This document shows positions 6,796 to 11,130 of a stretch of 11,130 nucleotides of DNA, in pieces. Source of the DNA: an uncultured Porphyromonadaceae bacterium (GTDB taxonomy: Bacteria; Bacteroidota; Bacteroidia; Bacteroidales; Muribaculaceae). Numbering within the stretch: position 1 is the first letter of the stretch; each line of letters starts with the position of its first letter. The translations under genes were made by a program, and so were the position numbers. The stretch is from NCBI GenBank assembly GCA_900551515.1, contig URWH01000049.1, forward strand, positions 1 to 11,130, written 5' to 3'. A model generated the notes under the pieces. That model searched no databases. It had not been told where the DNA came from and was given only the letters and a program-made list of their open reading frames with translations.

Positions 6796-7776
6796 ATGTC
6801 AGAAATAAAATGCATCGGCATTCTCACTTCCGGAGGCGACGCCCCCGGCATGAACGCCGCTATCCGCGCCGTCACCCGTTCGGCTATCTTCAGCGGGTTC
6901 AAAGTCAAAGGCATCTACCGTGGCTACCGCGGACTTATCTCCGACGAGATCACCGAGTTCAAAACGCAGAATGTGTCCAACATCATCCAGATGGGCGGCA
7001 CTATACTCAAGACTGCACGCTGTCCTGAATTCCAGACTCCCGAGGGCCGCCAGCTCGCCTACGATAATATCCGCCGCCACGAAATCGACGCCCTCGTGGT
7101 CATCGGCGGCGACGGTTCGCTCACCGGCGCGCGCATTTTCGCCAACGAGTTCAACTTCCCCATCATCGGCCTGCCCGGTACCATCGACAACGACCTCTAC
7201 GGCACCGACTCAACCATTGGCTACGACACCGCGCTCAACACCATCATGCAGTGTGTCGACAAAATCCGCGACACCGCCACCAGCCACGAGCGCCTCTTCT
7301 TCATCGAGGTGATGGGCCGCGACGCCGGCTTCCTCGCTCTCAACGGCGCCATCGCTTCCGGTGCCGAAGCCGCCATCATCCCCGAGATATCCACCGAAGT
7401 CGACCAGTTGGCCGAACTCATCCAGAACGGTTTCCGCAAGAGCAAAAACTCTTCCATCGTCCTCGTGGCCGAAAGCCCCGTCACCGGCGGCGCCATGGGC
7501 ATGGCTCAGCGTGTGAAAAACGAATATCCCGGCTACGACGTGCGCGTATCCATCCTTGGTCACCTGCAGCGCGGCGGCTCGCCGACGGCCTTCGACCGCA
7601 TCCTCGCTTCGCGCATGGGTGCCGCTGCCATCGACGCTCTGCTCGACGACCAGCGCAACGTGATGGTGGGCATCCGCAACGACGAGATCGTCTATGTGCC
7701 CTTCACCCGCGCCATCAAAAACGACAAGCCCATCAACCGCACCCTCATCGAAACTCTGCGGCGCCTCTCCATCTGA
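6796..7776 (+). CDS. pfkA: ATP-dependent 6-phosphofructokinase
   Basis: Cytoplasmic PfkA (326 residues, close to the 320 of E. coli PfkA) phosphorylates fructose 6-phosphate to fructose 1,6-bisphosphate, the committed step of glycolysis. Visible motifs: [18 protein letters not shown] at 8-25 (nucleotide binding); GGDGS at 104-108, with the Gly typical of ATP rather than PPi enzymes; PGTIDND at 127-133 with D131 matching the catalytic base; [10 protein letters not shown] from 173 (substrate-binding R175); and [14 protein letters not shown] from 255 with H256 and R259 for the sugar phosphate. The start follows a well-formed promoter and gives the normal N-terminus. The RNA methyltransferase gene starts 11 bases after the stop, so the two are probably co-transcribed. 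Confidence 0.97.
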   Translation: MSEIKCIGILTSGGDAPGMNAAIRAVTRSAIFSGFKVKGIYRGYRGLISDEITEFKTQNVSNIIQMGGTILKTARCPEFQTPEGRQLAYDNIRRHEIDALVVIGGDGSLTGARIFANEFNFPIIGLPGTIDNDLYGTDSTIGYDTALNTIMQCVDKIRDTATSHERLFFIEVMGRDAGFLALNGAIASGAEAAIIPEISTEVDQLAELIQNGFRKSKNSSIVLVAESPVTGGAMGMAQRVKNEYPGYDVRVSILGHLQRGGSPTAFDRILASRMGAAAIDALLDDQRNVMVGIRNDEIVYVPFTRAIKNDKPINRTLIETLRRLSI

Positions 7777-7787
7777 CCTCTCTGAAA

Positions 7788-9065
7788 ATGCTCCTTCCCG
7801 AAGGTTTCATGGCCCGGTTCGAGGGGCTCGGCGTTCCGGCTCTCGACGCGCTCCCTCAGGCGCTCGCCGAAGAGCCGAGCGTTTCTGTACGCTACAACAG
7901 GCTCAAGCACTCCCTCCCTCCCGATGGCGCCGACACGGTGCCTTGGTGTCCGGAGGGCTGCTATCTGCCGTCGCGACCGCAGTTCACGCTCGACCCCGCG
8001 CTGCATCAGGGGTTCTATTATGTGCAGGACGCTTCATCAATGTTCATAGCGCACGCGGTCAGGCATCTCACCGCCTCCGGACAGCCGGTGCGATATCTCG
8101 ACGCATGTGCTGCTCCCGGCGGCAAGACCACGGCCGCCCTCTCCGCCCTGCCTCCCGGCTCGCTCGTTGTCGCCAACGAATATGTGCCTTCCCGTGCCGC
8201 CATACTTCGTGAAAACCTCGTCAAATGGGGCGCTCCAGCCGTAGTCACGCAGGGCGACGTGAGCCGTTTCGCGGCCGACGGAGCCTCTTTCCACATCATC
8301 GCCGCCGATGTCCCTTGCTCGGGCGAGGGCATGATGCGCAAGGACCCCAAAGCCGTGGAGCAGTGGTCGCCTCAGCTCGTCAGCCAGTGCGCCGACCGTC
8401 AGCGCTACATCCTCGACACTCTCTGGCCCGCTCTGCTGCCGGGCGGCTTTTTCATCTACAGCACATGCACTTTCAACCTCGACGAAAACGAGCACATGGT
8501 GCGCTATCTCATCGACCGTTACGGCGCTGAGCCGGTCGAGATTCCCGTCGACCCGCATTGGGGTATCCTGCCTGCCATCCGCGAGTCGTTCCCGGCCTAC
8601 CGTTTCATCCCCGGCGCCGTGCGCGGCGAGGGCCTTTTCATGGCGGTGCTCCGGAAACCTGCCGCTGACGAGCCGCTACCTGCCGCAAGACAGCCGCGTA
8701 AAAACCGCGGCTCACGGCAGCCGGCCAAAGCCAAGGTGCCCGACGAGGTGCGCCGCTGGCTCATTGACGCCGACGGTGTCGAGTTGACATCAGCCCCCGA
8801 CGGCACGGTCGTCGCGCGCTTCTCTTCGCTCTGTCAAGGCTCGCCTTACGTCCTGCAGCTCGCCGTGGCCTCGCTCAAAGGCCGCGACCTCGTCCCATCC
8901 CACGCTCTCGCCATGAGCACGGCCCTGCGCCCCGACGCCTTTCCGCACATCGATGTCGACACCCCCGTGGCTCTCGATTATCTGCGCGCACAGGCCGTCA
9001 CGCTCCCGTCGTCAGCCCCCCGAGGCATCGTCCTCCTCACCCACCGCTCCCCCTCGGATTCGTGA
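7788..9065 (+). CDS. RsmF/NOL1-NOP2-type RNA cytosine-C5 methyltransferase, 3' end frameshifted
   Basis: An SAM-dependent RNA m5C methyltransferase of the RsmB/RsmF/NSUN class. From the ATG at 7788 it has 425 codons: an N-terminal RNA-binding part (YVQDASSMFIAHAV near 84), SAM motif I DACAAPGGKTT from 105, motif IV DVPCSGEGMMRKDP with C177, and motif VI STCTFNLDENE with catalytic C227. The C-terminal ~130 residues look like the PUA-like domain of YebU/RsmF homologues. The frame is open further upstream into pfkA, but that part is an Arg/His-rich out-of-frame reading and is rejected; a Met at 7809 is a possible alternative start. The reading ends LLTHRSPSDS and stops early, while the family's expected ending (LGFVKNIGQRANNLYPREWR) follows in another frame at 9053-9124. 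The catalytic domain is complete, so activity may persist. RsmF-like is a class call; the exact target base is not established. Confidence 0.87.
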   Translation: MLLPEGFMARFEGLGVPALDALPQALAEEPSVSVRYNRLKHSLPPDGADTVPWCPEGCYLPSRPQFTLDPALHQGFYYVQDASSMFIAHAVRHLTASGQPVRYLDACAAPGGKTTAALSALPPGSLVVANEYVPSRAAILRENLVKWGAPAVVTQGDVSRFAADGASFHIIAADVPCSGEGMMRKDPKAVEQWSPQLVSQCADRQRYILDTLWPALLPGGFFIYSTCTFNLDENEHMVRYLIDRYGAEPVEIPVDPHWGILPAIRESFPAYRFIPGAVRGEGLFMAVLRKPAADEPLPAARQPRKNRGSRQPAKAKVPDEVRRWLIDADGVELTSAPDGTVVARFSSLCQGSPYVLQLAVASLKGRDLVPSHALAMSTALRPDAFPHIDVDTPVALDYLRAQAVTLPSSAPRGIVLLTHRSPSDS

Positions 9066-9124
9066 AAAACATCGGCCAGCGCGCCAACAATCTCTACCCT
9101 CGCGAATGGCGCATCCTTAAGTGA
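9053..9124 (+). pseudogene. Out-of-frame conserved C-terminal tail of the RNA methyltransferase
   Basis: Read in the -1 frame relative to the gene above, these bases encode LGFVKNIGQRANNLYPREWR followed by ILK and a TGA at 9122-9124. This is the expected end of RsmF-like proteins of Bacteroidota (GFVKN-x-GNRANNLYP-x-EWR, from memory of the family). The shift occurs at or just before a five-C run at 9049-9053. One missing base, or four, between CACCGC and TCCCC would restore HR(G)LPLGFVKN. It may be a real frameshift, a sequence or assembly error, or slippage. Confidence 0.8.
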
Positions 9125-9140
9125 TCCCCCCCCTCATCCC

Positions 9141-9163
9141 TCGGACCCGTCCGACAAGTCCGA
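9141..9163 (+). terminator. Possible hairpin between methyltransferase and lptE
   Basis: TCGGAC at 9141-9146 can pair with either of two GTCCGA copies, at 9149-9154 (loop too short) or 9158-9163 (11-base loop). There is no T-run after it; the following bases are C-rich. It lies in the C-rich gap between the pfkA unit and the lptE promoter, so termination is plausible but unproven. Confidence 0.25.
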
Positions 9164-9186
9164 CCCTCCTCCCCCCTCCAACTCTA

Positions 9187-9218
9187 TTTGCAGGTCTGCG
9201 AAAATCTGCCTACCTTTG
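9187..9218 (+). promoter_or_regulatory. Promoter of lptE (-33 TTTG / -7 TACCTTTG)
   Basis: TTTG at 9187-9190 and TACCTTTG at 9211-9218 are separated by exactly 20 bases, an ideal Bacteroidota arrangement. The -7 box ends only 5 bases before the ATG at 9224, so the transcript probably starts at or within a few bases of the start codon. Confidence 0.78.
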
Positions 9219-9223
9219 CATCC

Positions 9224-9745
9224 ATGAAGCATCTGTTTAAATATGTGGCTATCCTGGCAACCGTCATCTCTTCGCTGAGCCTCGGCGGATGCATCCCCAC
9301 ATTCACGCTCAATGGCGCCCCGCTCGACTACAATATCTACCACACGATCCACGTGAGCAATTTCCCCATCCGCGCCGCGCTCGTATATCCCCCCCTGCAG
9401 CAGACGTTTGAAAACGAACTCATAAACTATATAACACGCAACACGCGCCTGCAGACCGTCGACGGCGCTTCCGACCTCCAGATCGAAGGCGAGATCACGC
9501 AATACTATCTCACCCCGCAGGCCGTCACCGAAGATGCCTACGCTTCCCGCACAAGGCTCACCATCGGCGTACGCGTGAAATACACCGACACCAAGGCCGA
9601 AGGCAAGGATGTCGACCAGACTTTCACCGCCTACCGCGATTTCGACAGCTCGCAGATGCTCACTGACGTCCAGGATCAGCTCTGTCAGGAAATATCCGAA
9701 GAGCTCGTCCAGCTTATCTATAACGCCACTCTCGGCAACTGGTAA
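9224..9745 (+). CDS. lptE: LptE-family LPS-assembly lipoprotein
   Basis: A 173-residue outer-membrane lipoprotein resembling the Bacteroidota LptE family, the plug partner of LptD in placing LPS on the cell surface. It has a lipoprotein signal: basic MKHLFK start, hydrophobic core, then LSLGGC with the lipidated Cys at residue 23. The mature start TFTLNGAPLDYNIYHTI and the stretch FPIRAALVYPPLQQTFENEL are typical of the family; the rest is a small alpha/beta fold ending in EISEELVQLIYNATLGNW. A longer reading from 9188 adds 12 residues (MQVCENLPTFAS), but these would overlie the promoter and spoil the lipoprotein signal, so 9224 is chosen. The TPR-like gene follows after 30 bases. Confidence 0.88.
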   Translation: MKHLFKYVAILATVISSLSLGGCIPTFTLNGAPLDYNIYHTIHVSNFPIRAALVYPPLQQTFENELINYITRNTRLQTVDGASDLQIEGEITQYYLTPQAVTEDAYASRTRLTIGVRVKYTDTKAEGKDVDQTFTAYRDFDSSQMLTDVQDQLCQEISEELVQLIYNATLGNW

Positions 9746-9775
9746 TCACCATTCTCCCGGTTTCGACACTCAACC

Positions 9776-10543
9776 ATGCAACAACAGGATTCCACATCGC
9801 CACTCAGTCAGTATGCCGCTCTTCTCCGGCAGGGTGCGCCGCTGTCCGCCGCTCACCTGCAGCTTGTCGACGCCATTCTCGCGCGCTACCCCTTCTTCAC
9901 CCTTCCCGCAGCTCAGCTGCTGCGTGATGCCGGTGCTGAGCTCAGCGATGCCGACCGGGCGAGGCTCTCCGCCGCCGTGGCCCTCAACGCTCCCGACAGC
10001 GCTTCGCTCATGAAGCTCATCGACCTCGACGGGCAGCGCTTCGCATCTTTCTATCCTCCCGAACCCGAGCCCGAGACTCCATCAACCGAAAAAGCAATCG
10101 ACACTTTCCTCGACCAATACGGCACGGCCGACCCTCACGAGCAGCAACTCCTCGAAAAACTCATCTTCAATCCCGTGCCCGACTACTCGCAGGTGCTCGC
10201 CCGCGAAGCCGCGCCCGCACCTGAAGGCCCCGTCTCGGAGCAGGACGCTCTACTCGACGCCTTCCTTGCCGGCCACAACGATATCGTAGCCCACGAAGAG
10301 GCTCAGCGCGAAGCCGCCGCTGCCGCCGCCGAACCCGCCCGCCCGATGCCCGATGCCGACTCTCCGCTCACCGAAAGTCTGGCCAAAATATTCATCCGAC
10401 AGCACCGTTACGACAAGGCCTACGAAATTATATCGCAGTTAAGTTTGAATTTTCCAAAAAAAAGTGCTTACTTTGCAGACCAATTGCGTTTTTTGAAGAA
10501 ACTTATGCTCGTCAAGGAGATGCAATCAGGCAATCACCGCTAA
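9776..10543 (+). CDS. TPR-like conserved hypothetical protein
   Basis: A 255-residue soluble, acidic protein without signal peptide or membrane helix. Residues 1-90 are Leu/Ala-rich and helical (LSQYAALLRQGAPLSAAHLQ..., AILARYPFFTLPAAQLLRDA), followed by a Pro/Glu-rich linker (YPPEPEPETPSTEK). Residues about 180-195 form an Ala/Glu-rich low-complexity stretch (EEAQREAAAAAAEPARP). The last ~50 residues, SLAKIFIRQHRYDKAYEIIS then LSLNFPKKSAYFADQLRFLKKL, resemble one or two tetratricopeptide helices. From memory, Bacteroidales genomes often carry such a gene between lptE and secG; its function is unknown. The 3' end is much richer in A and T than the rest and appears to contain the secG promoter. 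Confidence 0.75.
   Translation: MQQQDSTSPLSQYAALLRQGAPLSAAHLQLVDAILARYPFFTLPAAQLLRDAGAELSDADRARLSAAVALNAPDSASLMKLIDLDGQRFASFYPPEPEPETPSTEKAIDTFLDQYGTADPHEQQLLEKLIFNPVPDYSQVLAREAAPAPEGPVSEQDALLDAFLAGHNDIVAHEEAQREAAAAAAEPARPMPDADSPLTESLAKIFIRQHRYDKAYEIISQLSLNFPKKSAYFADQLRFLKKLMLVKEMQSGNHR
10444..10475 (+). promoter_or_regulatory. Probable secG promoter inside the 3' end of the TPR-like gene
   Basis: TTTG at 10444-10447 and TTACTTTG at 10468-10475 are exactly 20 bases apart, matching the -33/-7 arrangement of the pfkA and lptE promoters except for one base (TT for TA) in the -7 box. The predicted start is near 10480, giving a leader of about 80 bases through the last codons of the upstream gene. 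The leader ends in an A-rich stretch before the ATG at 10562, as is common in well-translated Bacteroidota genes. Confidence 0.6.
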
Positions 10544-10561
10544 AAAACACAGAATAACAAT

Positions 10562-10909
10562 ATGTTTACACTTCTTGTAATCCTCACCCTTATCGCTGCC
10601 GTACTTCTCATCGGCATCGTCCTCATTCAGAAATCCAAAGGCGGCGGCCTCTCCTCCACCTTCGCCGGATCAAACCAGATCATGGGCGTACGCCGCACCA
10701 ACAACTTCATCGAGAAAGTCACCTGGAGCCTTGCCGGCGCTATCGCCGTCCTCGCCATCCTCTGCTCTTACACGCAGACCGACTCCATCGAGACACACGC
10801 CCGCGTTAAGGCCACCGCTAACGAGCGTCCCGTAGCAGGCACCAACTACAACGGTGGCGCCGCCACCAACGCTCCCGCTGCCCAGCAGCCCGCAGCCACC
10901 GCAGAATAA
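10562..10909 (+). CDS. secG: Preprotein translocase subunit SecG
   Basis: SecG (115 residues) is the small accessory subunit of the SecYEG inner-membrane translocon. Two membrane helices flank a conserved loop: residues about 2-22 (LLVILTLIAAVLLIGIVLIQ), the loop KSKGGGLSSTFAGSNQIMGVRR at 24-45 with the Gly-rich and G-x-x-x motifs of the family, then TM2 at about 53-70 (VTWSLAGAIAVLAILCSY). The C-terminal ~40 residues form an Ala/Thr/Asn/Pro-rich tail with no counterpart in E. coli but common in Bacteroidota. It follows the TPR-like gene by 18 bases and probably has both read-through and its own promoter. Confidence 0.95.
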   Translation: MFTLLVILTLIAAVLLIGIVLIQKSKGGGLSSTFAGSNQIMGVRRTNNFIEKVTWSLAGAIAVLAILCSYTQTDSIETHARVKATANERPVAGTNYNGGAATNAPAAQQPAATAE

Positions 10910-10930
10910 TATCCCCACGATCATAAACCC

Positions 10931-10963
10931 AGGCATGGACCGCCCTCCGGCGCGCCCATGCCT
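10931..10963 (+). terminator. GC-rich hairpin after secG (terminator candidate)
   Basis: AGGCATGG (10931-10938) pairs perfectly with CCATGCCT (10956-10963), and inside it CGCC-CTCC-GGCG adds a 4-bp apical stem. It starts 21 bases after the secG stop. No T-run follows (CGTCATATA instead), so it is a strong fold but not a textbook intrinsic terminator. Confidence 0.5.
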
Positions 10964-11036
10964 CGTCATATAGGCCCCGCACCCGCCGCGCCGCCTATCA
11001 CCCTCCGCCAATCGCCCGCCGCCAATCACCCAAGAC

Positions 11037-11115
11037 GTATCCGTCCGAAAAAGGCCGCCTATGCCAAAGTTTTTTGTATCCGTCCGAAAAAGGCCGCCTA
11101 TGCCAAAGTTTTTTT
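11037..11115 (+). repeat. Two tandem 39-bp direct repeats at the window edge
   Basis: Unit 1 (11037-11075) begins GTATCCGTCCGAAAAAGG and ends GCCAAAG plus six T's. Unit 2 (11076-11115) follows immediately and is identical apart from one extra T in the final run (seven). There is no spacer between the units, so it is not a CRISPR array. The gap 10910-11130 holds no coding region I can support apart from this and the hairpin after secG. More copies may lie beyond the window. Confidence 0.9.
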
Positions 11116-11129
11116 ACTGGCGAACTTTG
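11104..11129 (+). other. Inverted repeat overlapping the second tandem repeat
   Basis: CAAAGTT at 11104-11110 and AACTTTG at 11123-11129 are exact reverse complements with a 12-base T-rich loop between them. The right arm lies outside the tandem repeat, at the extreme window edge. The ending ACTTTGC also resembles the right part of a -7 promoter box, but TA is missing, so a promoter is not called. Confidence 0.4.
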
Positions 11130-11130
11130 C

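Noticed and set aside
7251..7787. Upstream extension of the methyltransferase frame into pfkA
   Set aside because: The extra ~179 residues are an Arg/His/Pro-rich out-of-frame reading of pfkA. The family N-terminus begins at the ATG at 7788, 11 bases after the pfkA stop.
11037..11115. CRISPR array at the right edge
   Set aside because: The two repeats abut with no spacer and no cas genes are in the window.
1..11130. tRNA, rRNA or riboswitch
   Set aside because: No cloverleaf with a plausible T-arm and acceptor stem, and no recognisable riboswitch core, was seen in the intergenic gaps. The GGTTCG near 4447 is part of the IS terminal repeat.

Overview
This window looks like a chromosomal housekeeping stretch from a member of the Bacteroidota, most likely order Bacteroidales and possibly a Muribaculaceae-type gut organism. 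The evidence is the Bacteroidota -7 promoter box (TAnnTTTG) before several genes, in some cases with a -33 TTTG exactly 20 bases upstream, the lack of clear Shine-Dalgarno sequences, and lineage-typical families: DUF5686 outer-membrane protein, Bacteroidota LptE, and an lptE / TPR-like / secG cluster. The genus-level placement is inference. All intact genes are on the + strand.

Layout: (1) 1-3309, the 3' part of a phoH-like ATPase gene, overlapping by 4 bases a large DUF5686 / carboxypeptidase-regulatory-domain outer-membrane protein gene. (2) 3361-4433, a promoter, a Yip1-type membrane protein gene and smpB (trans-translation). (3) 4439-4840, a 398-bp internally deleted IS5-type element with 30-bp terminal inverted repeats, a TA on each side and a remnant of the transposase C-terminus; it starts 7 bases after the smpB stop. 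(4) 4911-6692, a flippase-like LPG-synthase-TM membrane protein and a single-pass hypothetical protein. (5) 6736-9124, pfkA under a good promoter, followed by an RsmF/NOL1-type RNA cytosine methyltransferase whose conserved last ~20 residues are out of frame (frameshift or sequence error). (6) 9187-10909, lptE, a TPR-like protein and secG, an envelope-biogenesis cluster in which secG seems to have its own promoter inside the end of the upstream gene. (7) 10910-11130, no gene; a GC-rich hairpin and two adjacent 39-bp direct repeats running to the window edge.

Functionally the window mixes RNA and translation quality control (PhoH-like, SmpB, RNA methyltransferase), glycolysis (PfkA) and envelope assembly (DUF5686 protein, LptE, SecG). 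I see no defence system, CRISPR array, prophage, biosynthetic cluster or clearly new system. The points most worth a second look are the methyltransferase frameshift, the mini-IS element, the nearly leaderless lptE promoter, the secG promoter embedded in coding sequence, and the tandem repeats at the right edge.
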